Below are positions 24,972 through 33,534 of a DNA stretch of 38,993 nucleotides, one piece after another. The translations under genes were made by a program, and so were the position numbers. How positions within the stretch are numbered: the first letter of the stretch is position 1; every line of letters begins with the position of its first letter. The stretch is taken from assembly GCA_937865685.1 (NCBI GenBank), contig CALMGU010000126.1, positions 1 through 38,993 on the forward strand, given 5' to 3'. The DNA comes from an uncultured Alphaproteobacteria bacterium. Lineage in GTDB: Bacteria > Pseudomonadota > Alphaproteobacteria > Micropepsales > Micropepsaceae. The notes under the pieces were generated by a model, which saw nothing but the letters and a program-made list of their open reading frames with translations, made no database searches and was not told where the DNA came from.

Positions 24972-25775
24972 ATGGCGGATCTCAACATCGTCGTTGCCGG
25001 CGCGTCGGGACGCATGGGCCGCACCCTGGTTCGCGAGATCGCGCAGGCGCCGGGGCTGATACTGTCCGGCGCGCTGGAAGCCGAAGGCCATCCGGATCTG
25101 GGCCGCGATGCGGGACAGCTGGCGGGCCTGGCGCCCAATGGCGTCAAGCTCACCGCCGATCCTTTGCCCCTGATCGCCGAAGCGCAGGCGGTGCTGGACT
25201 TCACCCGGCCGATGGTGTCGCTGATGCTGGCCGATCTGGCCGCGCAGGCGCGCATCGTGCATGTGATCGGCACCACAGGTTTTGCCAATGGCGATGAGGC
25301 CCGCATCGCGGCGGCAGCGCGTCATGCCGTAATCGTGAAGTCCGGCAATATGAGCCTGGGCGTCAATCTTCTGGCGGCGCTGGTGGAGCGGGCGGCGAAG
25401 GCGCTGCCCGATTACGATATCGAGATTCTGGAAATGCACCACAAGATGAAAGTGGATGCGCCGTCCGGCACCGCCTTGCTGCTGGGCGCGGCCGCGGCCA
25501 GGGGCCGCGACGTGTCGCTGCAGAAAAATTCCGTGCGCGGGCGCGACGGCGATACCGGCCCCCGCAATGACGGCGCCATCGGCTTTGCCTCGCTGCGCGG
25601 CGGCACGGTGGTGGGCGAACATCAAGTATTCCTGGCGGGTCCCGGCGAGCACATCGTCTTGTCGCATTCGGCGGAAGATCGTTCGATCTTCGCGCGCGGC
25701 GCATTGGCCGCCGTTCGCTGGGGCCATGGCCAAAAGCCCGGTCTCTATGGAATGACCGACGTTCTGGGCCTGTAA
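24972..25775 (+). CDS. dapB: 4-Hydroxy-tetrahydrodipicolinate reductase
   Basis: Reduces the dihydrodipicolinate intermediate with NAD(P)H on the path to diaminopimelate and lysine. NAD(P)-binding motif [14 protein letters not shown] at residues 7-20; [24 protein letters not shown]; catalytic segment [19 protein letters not shown] with the His pair and the Lys; and C-terminal [33 protein letters not shown]. Length 267 is standard. Starts 7 bp after grpE and its stop overlaps the nth start by one base, so grpE-dapB-nth are probably cotranscribed. Confidence 0.96.
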   Translation: MADLNIVVAGASGRMGRTLVREIAQAPGLILSGALEAEGHPDLGRDAGQLAGLAPNGVKLTADPLPLIAEAQAVLDFTRPMVSLMLADLAAQARIVHVIGTTGFANGDEARIAAAARHAVIVKSGNMSLGVNLLAALVERAAKALPDYDIEILEMHHKMKVDAPSGTALLLGAAAARGRDVSLQKNSVRGRDGDTGPRNDGAIGFASLRGGTVVGEHQVFLAGPGEHIVLSHSAEDRSIFARGALAAVRWGHGQKPGLYGMTDVLGL

Positions 25776-26467
25776 TGGTCAAGCTTCTCACGCGCGCGGA
25801 AATCGAAGAATTCTTCGCGCGTCTGAAGAAGCACATTCCCGATCCCAAGACCGAGCTTCAATACAAGAATCCCTACACTCTGCTGGTCGCGGTGGCGCTG
25901 TCGGCCCAGGCCACGGACAAGTCCGTCAACAAGGCGACGGAGCCTTTGTTCAAGACCATCGACACGCCGGAAAAAATGCTGGCGCTGGGCGTGGAAAAGC
26001 TCACCGACGCGATCAAGACCATCGGACTTTATCGCGGCAAGGCCAAGAATGTGATCGCGCTGTCGGAAATCCTGCTCGAAAAGCATGGCGGCAAGGTGCC
26101 CAAGGACCGCGAAGCGCTTCAGGCGTTACCCGGCGTGGGCCGCAAGACCGCCAATGTGGTGCTAAACGTGGCGTTCGGCGAACCCACCATCGCGGTCGAC
26201 ACCCACATCTTCCGCGTTTCCAATCGCACCGGACTGGCGCCGGGCAAGGATGTGCTGGCGGTGGAACTGAATCTGGAAAAGCGGGTACCGAAGAAATTCA
26301 AGCAGCACGCCCATCACTGGCTGATCCTGCATGGCCGTTACACCTGCGTGGCGCGCAAGCCTTTATGCCCGACCTGTGTGGTGCGCGACCTGTGCAACTT
26401 CCCGGACAAGACCAAAGAATTGGCGGCGGAAAAGCCGAAGCTCAAGAGCGTTTCGACAAAGCGCTAA
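25775..26467 (+). CDS. nth: Endonuclease III (DNA glycosylase/AP lyase)
   Basis: Removes oxidised pyrimidines from DNA and cleaves the abasic site. Helix-hairpin-helix LPGVGRKTANVV with catalytic Lys124, the conserved Asp142 in VDTHIFRVSNR, and a 4Fe-4S loop C191-X6-C198-X2-C201-X5-C207 are intact. Length 230 is slightly longer than E. coli Nth through a basic tail (KPKLKSVSTKR). The ATG shares a base with the dapB stop. Its last 26 bp overlap the convergent lipoprotein gene. Confidence 0.96.
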   Translation: MVKLLTRAEIEEFFARLKKHIPDPKTELQYKNPYTLLVAVALSAQATDKSVNKATEPLFKTIDTPEKMLALGVEKLTDAIKTIGLYRGKAKNVIALSEILLEKHGGKVPKDREALQALPGVGRKTANVVLNVAFGEPTIAVDTHIFRVSNRTGLAPGKDVLAVELNLEKRVPKKFKQHAHHWLILHGRYTCVARKPLCPTCVVRDLCNFPDKTKELAAEKPKLKSVSTKR

Positions 26468-26813
26468 GGCATTCCGAATCGGCGGCGGCGCTCTGTCCGC
26501 GCGGCATGGTCTCGATATGCTGCACCCTGGCCGGGGTGCCGGTGAAAAAGAAAAACACGCGGCAGGCGCCCGCATCATAGCGCCACATCTCGGTTGCGCC
26601 GTCCTTGCGGGTGAAGGCAGGCGTGCCTGCCAAAGCCGTGAGCCGCGCCGCGTCGATACCGGCGAACCCTTGAGGTTCACCTTTCGGCGGAGGTGGCGGG
26701 AGCGGCACGGTGGGTTCCAAAGCAGCTTGCGGCAGCGGCGGAGCAGCCGGGCGCGACGGCGCGGCGCAGGCGGCCAAAGCCAACAGCATCAAGCCCGTGA
26801 GGATTTTCTTCAT
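26442..26813 (-). CDS. Small putative lipoprotein
   Basis: Unrecognised 123-residue protein. It begins with a lipoprotein signal (MKKILTGLMLLALAACAAP, lipobox LAA-C, Cys16), followed by a Pro/Ala-rich tether to about residue 45 and a small globular end with FAGIDAARLTALAGTPAFTRKDGATEMWRYDAGACRVFFFFTG and one further Cys. This C-terminal pattern (a short domain reading ...Trp-x-Tyr...Cys-x-Val-x-Phe-Phe) is seen in small outer-membrane lipoproteins of alphaproteobacteria, function unknown. The ATG overlaps the stop of the EI24-like gene (ATGA), and its 3' end overlaps nth by 26 bp in convergent orientation. Confidence 0.75.
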   Translation of the reverse strand: MKKILTGLMLLALAACAAPSRPAAPPLPQAALEPTVPLPPPPPKGEPQGFAGIDAARLTALAGTPAFTRKDGATEMWRYDAGACRVFFFFTGTPARVQHIETMPRGQSAAADSECLSALSKRS

Positions 26814-27490
26814 GGCCTGTTCCGTGTCCCGTTTCGTGAAAGAGCGTAGTGGAACAGATGCACCATGAAGGCGGTCCCGAACAAGGGCGCCACCAGATTG
26901 AGCAAGGGAACCATGCTGGTCAGTGCGATCAAAATGCCGCCGGCCCAGACGGCGCCGCTGTTTTTTCCTCGCAAAATGTCCGCTTCGCCAGGATCGCAAT
27001 GGCGCAGCGCCGAGAGCTCGAAATATTCCCGCCCCAGCAGCCAGCCATTGGCCGCCACGCTGAGAATTTCGCCCAGGACCGGCAGGCCGATATCGATGGG
27101 CAGCAACACCAGATTGACGCCCAAAACCAGGGCCGCGAGCTTCAGCCCCGCGCGCAAGGTCGCCATGAAAGAAGCGGGGGTCGCCATCGTGCCGGGATAA
27201 TCCCTGGCTTCGATGCGGGCCGCGATCTGATCCAGGAAGAGCGACGCGAACAGGGCCGCGACCGGCGGGCCCAGCACCACGCCGCCGAACAGGAACAAAA
27301 CCGGCGCCAGCCATTCCAGCGCCCGGTTCACCATGGGATTGCCCAGGACCGGCAGCAGCGAGAGGGCATATTCGGCAAGCGCCAGCGCGCCCGCGAACAA
27401 CAGGATGGTCAACAGCAACGCCTTGACCACGATCCCGGCAAAAGCGGGATCGAAAATCAGCCTCGCGGCGCGCGCCATGCTTGCGAACAT
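26810..27490 (-). CDS. EI24/CysZ-like inner-membrane protein
   Basis: A 226-residue membrane protein with four long hydrophobic stretches (for example AGIVVKALLLTILLFAGALALAEYAL, LAPVLFLFGGVVLGPPVAALFASLFLD, LKLAALVLGVNLVLLPI and AVWAGGILIALTSMVPLLNLVAPLFGTAFMVHLF). The overall layout and the segment NGWLLGREYFELSALRH match the EI24 family, whose bacterial member CysZ supports sulfate uptake; whether this protein moves sulfate is unknown. Start at ATG 27490; an alternative ATG is four codons inside. Cotranslated with the lipoprotein gene, divergent from the sugar-kinase gene with a 48-bp gap. Confidence 0.8.
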   Translation of the reverse strand: MFASMARAARLIFDPAFAGIVVKALLLTILLFAGALALAEYALSLLPVLGNPMVNRALEWLAPVLFLFGGVVLGPPVAALFASLFLDQIAARIEARDYPGTMATPASFMATLRAGLKLAALVLGVNLVLLPIDIGLPVLGEILSVAANGWLLGREYFELSALRHCDPGEADILRGKNSGAVWAGGILIALTSMVPLLNLVAPLFGTAFMVHLFHYALSRNGTRNRP

Positions 27491-27538
27491 CGCATCCGTC
27501 CCGTAATGGCTGTGTTTATAGCGTCTTTCGGAGAGAAC

Positions 27539-28531
27539 ATGCCGCCAAAATACGATGTCGCGGGCCTGGGCAATGCGATCATGGACGTGATCGCGGCCGT
27601 GGACGATCAATTCCTTCTGGATCATGGCATCGCCAAGGGCGGCATGACCCTGATCGACGAATTTCGCGCCGAGGAACTGCACAGAGCCTTGAAAGACAGC
27701 GTGCAGACGGCGGGCGGATCGGCTGCCAACACCATGGCGGGCATTGCCTCCCTGGGCGGCAGCGCGGTCTTTCTGGGCAAGGTGCGCGACGATGTGCTGG
27801 GCGCGCGCTTCCGCGAGAGTCTCAAGTCGCTGGGCGTGGATTACACCACGGCCCCTGCTGCGAACGGCTCCTCCACCGCGTCATCCATGATCGCGGTGAC
27901 GCCGGACGGCCAGCGCAGCATGAACACCTATCTGGGCGCCTGCCGCGAGATGACGCCCGCCGATATCGATGTGCGCGAGGTCGCGGCGGCCAAGATTTTG
28001 TATATCGAAGGCTATCTTTGGGACACGGACGATTCCAAAGACGCATCGCGCAAAGCCATTCGTGCCGCCAAAGAGGCCGGCGCGAAAGTAGCGCTCACGC
28101 TCTCCGACAGCTTTTGTGTCGGGCGTTTCCGCGACGAATTCCTGGGCCTGATGCAGCACGACCTGGACATCATCTTCGCCAATGAGGCCGAGGCCCATTC
28201 GCTGTTCGAGACCGAGGACTTCGCCATCGTGACGGAGCGGATGCAGGCCTGGGGCGGATTGGCTGCGCTGACACGCTCGGCCAAAGGCTGCGTGGTGGTG
28301 AAAGGCCCGGACGTTCACGCCGTTCCCGCCGCGCCCGTGGCCAAGGTGGTCGACACCACGGGCGCGGGCGATCTGTTCGCGGCCGGGTTCCTGTTCGGCC
28401 TGGCACAGGGCAAAGGCCTGGCCGATTGCGGAAAGCTGGGCGCGCTGGCCGCGGCGGAAATCATTTCGCATTACGGCGCGCGGCCGGAAGTCTCGCTGAA
28501 GGACTTGGCGGCCAAGGCCAAGCTGATCTAG
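27539..28531 (+). CDS. PfkB-family carbohydrate kinase, adenosine-kinase-like
   Basis: Ribokinase-fold kinase. Motif 1 is GGSAANTMAGIASLGGSAVFLGKVRDDVLG (about 56-86); motif 2 is VVDTTGAGDLFAAGFLFGLAQG with the catalytic Asp in GAGD. The N-terminal DVAGLGNAIMDVIAAVDDQFLLDHGIAKGGMTLID matches alphaproteobacterial proteins annotated as adenosine kinase, but substrate specificity within PfkB proteins is hard to read from sequence and other nucleosides or sugars are possible. The ATG at 27539 has GGAGAG 6 nt upstream and gives 330 residues. It appears to be a single-gene unit, followed by a repeat element at 28534. Confidence 0.85.
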   Translation: MPPKYDVAGLGNAIMDVIAAVDDQFLLDHGIAKGGMTLIDEFRAEELHRALKDSVQTAGGSAANTMAGIASLGGSAVFLGKVRDDVLGARFRESLKSLGVDYTTAPAANGSSTASSMIAVTPDGQRSMNTYLGACREMTPADIDVREVAAAKILYIEGYLWDTDDSKDASRKAIRAAKEAGAKVALTLSDSFCVGRFRDEFLGLMQHDLDIIFANEAEAHSLFETEDFAIVTERMQAWGGLAALTRSAKGCVVVKGPDVHAVPAAPVAKVVDTTGAGDLFAAGFLFGLAQGKGLADCGKLGALAAAEIISHYGARPEVSLKDLAAKAKLI

Positions 28532-28533
28532 CG

Positions 28534-28712
28534 TCCGGATTTAATCGACGCCGGTTGGTTCACCACCTTGTCATGGCCCGGGAGTTCGTAGCGACAGCGT
28601 ATGAACGGGCCATGACGTGAGTGCATCTGCTGAGATCGGAGCGTGGTTCAACTGGATGGCCCACACTCCGGTGGGCCATGACAGTTCAGATTTGAATTCC
28701 AACTAATCCGGA
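28534..28712. repeat. 179-bp palindromic element with short terminal inverted repeats
   Basis: Bounded by TCCGGATT and its exact complement AATCCGGA. Inside are two strong palindromes: GTCATGGCCCG / CGGGCCATGAC (28570-28616, 11-bp arms) and ATGGCCCAC / GTGGGCCAT (28656-28679, 9-bp arms), both built on GTCATGGCCC. No open frame of note. It fills almost the whole gap between convergent genes and resembles a miniature non-coding mobile unit or an intergenic repeat. Confidence 0.55.
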
Positions 28713-28714
28713 TC

Positions 28715-29131
28715 CTAGCTGCCAATATAATGCAGCACGACCTCGCGGCTGTGCGGGGCGTCGCGGTGCTCGAACAGATAGAGCCCCTGCCAGGTGCCCA
28801 GCATGGGCTTGCCATGCCGGACCGGAATTGCCACGGACGTTGCGGTCAACGCGGAGCGAATGTGAGACGGCATGTCATCCGGTCCTTCCGCCGTGTGGCG
28901 GAAATCCATGCCCTTACGCGCCAGTTGGGCAAAGAAATCCTGCAGATCCTTCTGCACATCGGGATCGGCATTTTCCTGTATCAGCAGCGACGCCGAAGTG
29001 TGGCGAACAAAGCAGGTGAGAAGCCCGTCGCCGATTTTCTCGGCGGCGGCGAATTTCGCCACGTCCTCGGTGAATTCGTAAAGCCCGGGGCCATGGGTGG
29101 ATATGCGGACGGTATGGAACGCCTGTTTCAC
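28715..29131 (-). CDS. YjbQ family protein (UPF0047)
   Basis: A 138-residue cytosolic protein of the YjbQ/UPF0047 family, proposed to have thiamine-phosphate synthase-like side activity; true role unsettled. Family motifs: GDGLLTCFVRHTSASLLIQENADPDVQKDL, HTAEGPDDMPSHIRSALT and GTWQGLYLFEHRDAPHSREVVLHYIG, with conserved His residues likely to bind metal. The GTG start at 29131 overlaps the stop of the Smr gene (GTGA); upstream in-frame codons lie in that gene and are not used. Last gene of the leftward tim44-mltA-smr-yjbQ run. Confidence 0.9.
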   Translation of the reverse strand: MKQAFHTVRISTHGPGLYEFTEDVAKFAAAEKIGDGLLTCFVRHTSASLLIQENADPDVQKDLQDFFAQLARKGMDFRHTAEGPDDMPSHIRSALTATSVAIPVRHGKPMLGTWQGLYLFEHRDAPHSREVVLHYIGS

Positions 29132-29601
29132 GCTCTTTTCCGTAAGTAGACATAAAGCGCGCCATCGCCGCCATGGCGGCGATGGGCCGGACCCGACCCG
29201 GAGATCAACGCCGCAAACTCTTTTTCGTTCAGCCAGCGCGGTACCATCTGTTTCAGCACGCCATGCGGGACGCGCATCCATTCGGCGCCTTCGTGATGCT
29301 TGGGATTTCCCACCCCCGTGATCACCAGCGCCAGCCGGACACCGCGCGATTGCGCGCCCGCCAGAAAGGATAGAAGCGTGGCGTGCGCCACGGCTTCCGT
29401 CATGCCGTGCAAATCAATCCGCGCGCCGGGCGTGAGCTGTCCTCGTTTGAGCTTCGCGGTCGTATTTCCGTCCAACCCGCTCGACTTGGCCGCTACGCTT
29501 TTGCGTTTTATCAGCTTCGGCGTGACCGCCTTGAGCGGCCTAGGCTCATCGATATGCGTCTTGAACAGCTTGCGCTCGTCGTCGGTGGTGCGGCGTTTCA
29601 T
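29128..29601 (-). CDS. Smr-domain protein
   Basis: Small protein with a basic, Lys-rich N-terminus (residues 1-55) and a C-terminal Smr domain: IDLHGMTEAVAHATLLSFLAGAQSRGVRLALVITGVGNP ... WMRVPHGVLKQMVPRWLNE ... HRRHGGDGALYVYLRKR. The DLHGMT and GxGN motifs are the conserved parts of Smr, a domain with nuclease activity in MutS2 and related proteins. As in the YdaL-like group, no MutS part is attached. Its ATG overlaps the mltA stop and its stop overlaps yjbQ, so all are translationally coupled. Confidence 0.9.
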   Translation of the reverse strand: MKRRTTDDERKLFKTHIDEPRPLKAVTPKLIKRKSVAAKSSGLDGNTTAKLKRGQLTPGARIDLHGMTEAVAHATLLSFLAGAQSRGVRLALVITGVGNPKHHEGAEWMRVPHGVLKQMVPRWLNEKEFAALISGSGPAHRRHGGDGALYVYLRKRA

Positions 29602-30761
29602 GGCGAAAAGCTTTTTCCCAGCCGGGCCGCCACCGCATTGGGCAGCAATACAAACATGCGGCCCTGCGCTTTCATTTCACCCGCCCGCCGCTCCGCCGCA
29701 TCGCCAAAACCGAAATAGACATCGCCCCGCACCGGGCCGCGAATAGCGCCGCCGGTATCTTGCGCGATCAGAAGCGCCCTTACCGGATCGGCGGCCACAT
29801 AATAGGGCGCGCCCAGCGCATTCTTGCGCAGATCGATTGCCATGCTGCCCATCGGCGTCAGAGGCACGCCCTGGACACCATTGCTGCCCAGTGACGTGTC
29901 TCCCAGCGCCTTCTCCTCAAAGAAAATGAAAGACTGGTTCGCGTCCATCACGCCCTGCGCCAGTTGCGGATGGGCTTTCAGCCAGTCGCGGATGGTCGCC
30001 AGCGAGATTTTCTCTTTTTCCAATTCGCCCTTGGCCAGCAGCACCCGGCCGATAGCGGTGTAGGGGCGGCCATTCGTGCCGGCATAGGCGATGCGGACCG
30101 AGGTGCCGTCGCCGAATTGCACCCGGCCCGAACCCTGGATCTGCAGGAAGAACAGCGCCACCGGATCGTCGCACCAGAACAGGATTTTCGCGGCCGCCAG
30201 TCCCTTGGCATTGATGTCGGCGCGGTTGGCGTATGGCACCAAACTCTGACCGTTCAACCGTCCGGAGATATGCTCACCTTTGAACTGATCCGAGAATTGG
30301 CCGAGATCGACCTTGATCAGATCGGACGGCAGGCCATAGACCGGGGTCTGAAATGCGCCTTGGTGTTTGCGGCTGCCGCGGATTTCCGGTTCGTAATAGC
30401 CGGTGAACAATCCCTGGCCTGACAATGCATAGGGCGTGAAATTCTTTTCGAAATAGACGCGCGCATTGTCCGCCTGTACGGCGCAGACAGTCTGCCAATC
30501 CGCTGCGGTGCCGGCATAATCGCCGATATGTTCGGCAGGCGGTTTTTCCGCGATGACGGCGCAGCTGCGGCGGAACGCGGCCAGTGCGGAGGCGAGATCG
30601 GCATCACGCCAGCCGGGCAGATCGGAAAATTGCACGACCGTCAGAAACGGTGGCGGTGATGGCGGAAGAGAGACCGGCGCCGGGCGACGGCTCAGCCACC
30701 ACCAGGCGAACACGCCCAGCACCAGCGCGCCAAGCGCTATCGCGACAAGCTTGCGGTTCAG
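29598..30761 (-). CDS. mltA: MltA-type membrane-bound lytic transglycosylase
   Basis: Cleaves the glycan strands of peptidoglycan in the periplasm. An N-terminal hydrophobic anchor (KLVAIALGALVLGVFAWWWL) precedes the MltA domain (LFTGYYEPEIRGSRKHQGAFQTPVYGLP ... GRVQFGDGTSVRIAYAGTNGRPYTAIGR) and the C-terminal 3D domain with LLIAQDTGGAIRGPVRGDVYFGFGDAAE carrying the catalytic Asp. No lipobox is present. Start uncertain: the best place by gene overlap is a CTG at 30761 (LNRKLVAIA) whose bases overlap the tim44 stop like the other coupled genes here; a GTG at 30833 would add 24 residues inside tim44. Its 3' end overlaps the smr start. Confidence 0.88.
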   Translation of the reverse strand: MNRKLVAIALGALVLGVFAWWWLSRRPAPVSLPPSPPPFLTVVQFSDLPGWRDADLASALAAFRRSCAVIAEKPPAEHIGDYAGTAADWQTVCAVQADNARVYFEKNFTPYALSGQGLFTGYYEPEIRGSRKHQGAFQTPVYGLPSDLIKVDLGQFSDQFKGEHISGRLNGQSLVPYANRADINAKGLAAAKILFWCDDPVALFFLQIQGSGRVQFGDGTSVRIAYAGTNGRPYTAIGRVLLAKGELEKEKISLATIRDWLKAHPQLAQGVMDANQSFIFFEEKALGDTSLGSNGVQGVPLTPMGSMAIDLRKNALGAPYYVAADPVRALLIAQDTGGAIRGPVRGDVYFGFGDAAERRAGEMKAQGRMFVLLPNAVAARLGKSFSP

Positions 30762-31384
30762 GGCAGGGCGCCGCTGGTTGCCACCAAAGTCCAGGTGGGG
30801 CTGGAAGAACCGATCTGGCGGGCGAAGGTCCACACGTCCGTGACGTCACGCTGGACATAGTCGCTGGCCGATGGCGCGCCATGGGCGAATTGGGCGCGGA
30901 AGGACACCGTGATCTCGGCGGTCTGGCCCGCCAAGGTGGCTTCCACGATGCGCGCATCGGTGAGGCCCGCCAGGGTTTCGGGCGGCGGCGTCCCGGCGCG
31001 GGCGGTGATGTCGGCGTCGAAGACCTTGTAGACTTCGTCGGACAAAAGCGGCTTCAGGCTGGCCCGGTCGCCCGACGCGAAAGCCTTGAGGATCAACTCG
31101 TAAGCGGTCTTCGCCCCGCTGAGGAAATGGCCGGTTTCAAAGCTGGGGTCGGCCAGCTGGATATCGAACAGGCTGCGGGCCTGGGGTTCGGCGGGCCGGT
31201 CCGCCGGAGGCGCCCGCAAGGCGGACGCGGCGGGCGAGGCCGCGCGCTCGTCGCGGGGTTGAGGCTCGTGACCCGTCCGCCGGCCCAGAATGGTGTAAAG
31301 CCGGAACAGGACCACGCCCGCGACCATCGCCGCGATCAGGATCTCGATCAGTTGCGCGTCGGCCATTTCCAGGGAGCCAAACAT
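30758..31384 (-). CDS. Tim44-domain membrane-anchored protein
   Basis: A 208-residue protein with one N-terminal helix (LIEILIAAMVAGVVLFRLYTILG), a Pro/Ala-rich linker to about residue 75, and a Tim44-like C-terminal domain (SFETGHFLSGAKTAYELILKAFASGDRASLKPLLSDEVYKVFDADI ... TDVWTFARQIGSSSPTWTLVAT). Such proteins are typical of alphaproteobacteria (TimA) and relate to the mitochondrial import motor component, though the bacterial function is unsettled. ATG at 31384; an internal ATG (MADAQLIE) seven codons in is also plausible, with GGAA before it. Divergent from secB and coupled to mltA. Confidence 0.88.
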   Translation of the reverse strand: MFGSLEMADAQLIEILIAAMVAGVVLFRLYTILGRRTGHEPQPRDERAASPAASALRAPPADRPAEPQARSLFDIQLADPSFETGHFLSGAKTAYELILKAFASGDRASLKPLLSDEVYKVFDADITARAGTPPPETLAGLTDARIVEATLAGQTAEITVSFRAQFAHGAPSASDYVQRDVTDVWTFARQIGSSSPTWTLVATSGALP

Positions 31385-31527
31385 GAGAGGAACCCTAACG
31401 CCGGGGAACCCTGGGGTCCAGAACCGGCTTTAAACGATAACGCCGCAGCCCCGGATTTGGCGGCTTTTCCTTGTCGGGGGCGCATCGCCATGGTAACGCG
31501 CGGGCCGCGATCGATGGAAAAACACGC

Positions 31528-32013
31528 ATGAGCAGCGACGGAAACACAAATCCCGCCCAGGGCGAAGGCTCGCCCGCCCTTCCCGCTTTCCAGGTGGTGG
31601 GTCAGTACATCAAGGATCTGTCGTTCGAAAATCCCGGCGCGCCGGCCGGCCTCACTGAGCGGCCCCAGATCGATTTCGGCGTCGATGTCCAGGCACGGCG
31701 CGGCGACGACCAGCATTTCGAAGTGGAACTGAAGCTGCGCGTGCATGCCAAAAGCGATACCCGTCAGCTCTTTTTGCTTGAACTGGCCTATGCCGGCCTC
31801 TTCCGGTTGCAGAATATTCCCGAAGACGCGATGCAGCCGGTGCTGCTGATCCAGGCCCCGCACATGCTGTTCCCCTTCGCCCGCCGCATCGTGGCGGATG
31901 TGGTCCGGGATGGCGGCATGCCGCCTTTGATGATCGAGCCGATCGATTTCGTGGCGCTGTACCAGGCCAAGATGAGCCAGGCCGTGGCGCAGCCGCCGGC
32001 CGGTACCGCCTAA
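31528..32013 (+). CDS. secB: Protein-export chaperone SecB
   Basis: Tetrameric chaperone that keeps preproteins unfolded and hands them to SecA. SecB features: PAFQVVGQYIKDLSFENPGAP, QIDFGVDVQARR, FEVELKLRVHAKS, LFLLELAYAGLFRLQNIPEDAMQPVLLIQAPHMLFPFARRIVADVVRDGGMPPLMIEPIDFVALYQ. The ATG at 31528 (MSSDGNTNP) gives 161 residues, normal for alphaproteobacteria. It stands alone on the plus strand between the tim44 unit and the convergent dnaQ, as in related genomes. Confidence 0.97.
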   Translation: MSSDGNTNPAQGEGSPALPAFQVVGQYIKDLSFENPGAPAGLTERPQIDFGVDVQARRGDDQHFEVELKLRVHAKSDTRQLFLLELAYAGLFRLQNIPEDAMQPVLLIQAPHMLFPFARRIVADVVRDGGMPPLMIEPIDFVALYQAKMSQAVAQPPAGTA

Positions 32014-32040
32014 GTCGGAAACAAGTCCCCGTCCCTATCT

Positions 32041-32120
32041 CCTCATGGTGGGCCCGCCGAACCATGAGGACAGCATGAATCTCCCGCCGCTCGCGCGAAA
32101 TGGTCCACCGGACCATTTCG
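32041..32120. repeat. Paired intergenic palindromes after secB
   Basis: Two perfect stem-loops: CCTCATGGT / ACCATGAGG (32041-32069, 11-nt loop) and CGAAATGGTCC / GGACCATTTCG (32096-32120, 3-nt loop). They lie in the 194-bp gap between convergent secB and dnaQ. The second could end transcription from either side; the first resembles widespread alphaproteobacterial palindromes. A CTTCGACAG piece follows at about 32137. Confidence 0.65.
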
Positions 32121-32207
32121 AAAGCGCTCCGCGCCCTTCGACAGTCGTTAGGCGCCTAGCGGCAGCGCAAGGCGCGCGTTGCGCGACCAGGGTGAGGTCG
32201 CGGCGTT

Positions 32208-32903
32208 TCAGTTCGCGGCCAGCTTCCAGATCGCGCCTTCGCCCAGTTCGGCGGCGACAAAGGCTGCGTGACGGGCAGCTTCCTCCGGCGTGATGCGGGG
32301 CGGAAGCGGCACGGGCCGCTGACGCGCGCCGGCGCGGTCTTCGTCTTTGGCCTGGGCTGCCGTTTCGACTGGGGCCAGCGCCAACCCGCGCTGACGGCCG
32401 CCCACCAGCTCCAGATAGACCTGCGCCGTCAACTCGGCGTCCAGCAGCGCGCCATGCTTGGAACGGGCGGTCAGGTCGATGCTGAAGCGCCGGCACAGTT
32501 CGTCCAGCGAATAGCGCGCGCCGGGAATTTTGCGCTTGGCGATTTCGATCGTGTCGATGGTGCGCGCCATCGACAGCGGCGTGCGGCCCGCGCGGGTCAG
32601 TTCGGCATTGATGAATTTCATGTCGAAGCTGGCATTGTGGATCACCAGCACCGCCTCGCCGACGAATTCCAGAAACTCGTCCGCCACATGGGCGAATAGC
32701 GGCTTGTCGGCCAGGAATTCGGTGGAAAGGCCGTGAACCTTTTGGGATTCGATGGGCACGTCCCGTTCCGGATTGAGATAAAATTGCAGGCTGCGGCCGG
32801 TGGGAAAATGATCTTCCAGCTCCACCAGGCCGATTTCCACGATCCTGTGGCCCTCGCCCGGTTCGAAGCCCGTGGTTTCCGTATCGAAAACGATTTCACG
32901 CAT
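32208..32903 (-). CDS. dnaQ: DNA polymerase III epsilon subunit (3'-5' proofreading exonuclease)
   Basis: Proofreading subunit of the replicative polymerase. DEDDh exonuclease motifs are intact: Exo [13 protein letters not shown] (Asp, Glu), Exo [16 protein letters not shown], Exo [23 protein letters not shown] (His, Asp). A short Ala/Pro/Arg linker precedes a C-terminal peptide that ends [10 protein letters not shown], likely the part contacting the polymerase subunit. Length 231 is typical. The ATG at 32903 overlaps the end of coaE by 8 bp. Confidence 0.95.
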   Translation of the reverse strand: MREIVFDTETTGFEPGEGHRIVEIGLVELEDHFPTGRSLQFYLNPERDVPIESQKVHGLSTEFLADKPLFAHVADEFLEFVGEAVLVIHNASFDMKFINAELTRAGRTPLSMARTIDTIEIAKRKIPGARYSLDELCRRFSIDLTARSKHGALLDAELTAQVYLELVGGRQRGLALAPVETAAQAKDEDRAGARQRPVPLPPRITPEEAARHAAFVAAELGEGAIWKLAAN

Positions 32904-33534
32904 GAGGATTCTTTTCTGCCGCTCTCGCTCGCACGAACGCGGCTAACTTCGCCCGGATATCCGCCAGGATCATTTTCACCTGTTGGCGGGCGTGATCCAA
33001 GCCCTTGTCGGTGATCACCACATAATGTGCCTGTTGACGCTTTTGCGCATCGCCGAGCTGGCGTGCCTTGAGCGCCTCGAATTTTTCCGCCGTCATTCCC
33101 GGCCGCGACAACACGCGGGCCCGCTGCACCGCTTCCGGCGCGCTCACCACCACCACCGCATCCACCTCCGCGTTCGCGCCGGTCTCGAACAGAAGGGGAA
33201 TGTCGAAAAGAATGATGGGGGCGCTGGCCGAATTCCGGAATCCGTCCCGCTCCGCCGCCACCAGGGGATGAACCAGGGCTTCCAGTTTCTTCAGCGCGGC
33301 GGGATCGTTCACCACCGCCGCCGACAGCGCCGCGCGATCCACCGCGCCATCTTTCACCGTGCCGGGAAATGCGCGGGCGATCATGTCGACCGCCGCGCCG
33401 CCCTTGCCATAGAGCCGGGCGATGGCGGCATCGGCGTCATGCACCGGCACGCCTTCGGCCGCGAACAATTTGGCGGTCTCGCTCTTGCCCATGCCGATCG
33501 AGCCCGTCAACCCAATGACAAAGGGCTTAGGCAT
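32896..33534 (-). CDS. coaE: Dephospho-CoA kinase
   Basis: Last step of coenzyme A synthesis: phosphorylates the 3'-OH of dephospho-CoA. P-loop [21 protein letters not shown] at residues 8-28, [49 protein letters not shown] and a lid region [30 protein letters not shown]. Length 212 fits. Overlaps aroE upstream and dnaQ downstream, each by 8 bp, in the order common to alphaproteobacteria. Confidence 0.95.
   Translation of the reverse strand: MPKPFVIGLTGSIGMGKSETAKLFAAEGVPVHDADAAIARLYGKGGAAVDMIARAFPGTVKDGAVDRAALSAAVVNDPAALKKLEALVHPLVAAERDGFRNSASAPIILFDIPLLFETGANAEVDAVVVVSAPEAVQRARVLSRPGMTAEKFEALKARQLGDAQKRQQAHYVVITDKGLDHARQQVKMILADIRAKLAAFVRARAAEKNPHA

Noticed and set aside
24336..25733. 465-codon minus-strand frame over grpE and dapB
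   Set aside because: Antisense shadow of two firmly identified genes.
26849..27538. Upstream extension of the PfkB kinase frame
   Set aside because: Antisense to the EI24-like gene; Gln/Arg/His-rich, no domain; a proper ribosome site precedes 27539.
32041..32120. CRISPR-like repeats
   Set aside because: Two different palindromes, not direct repeats with regular spacers.
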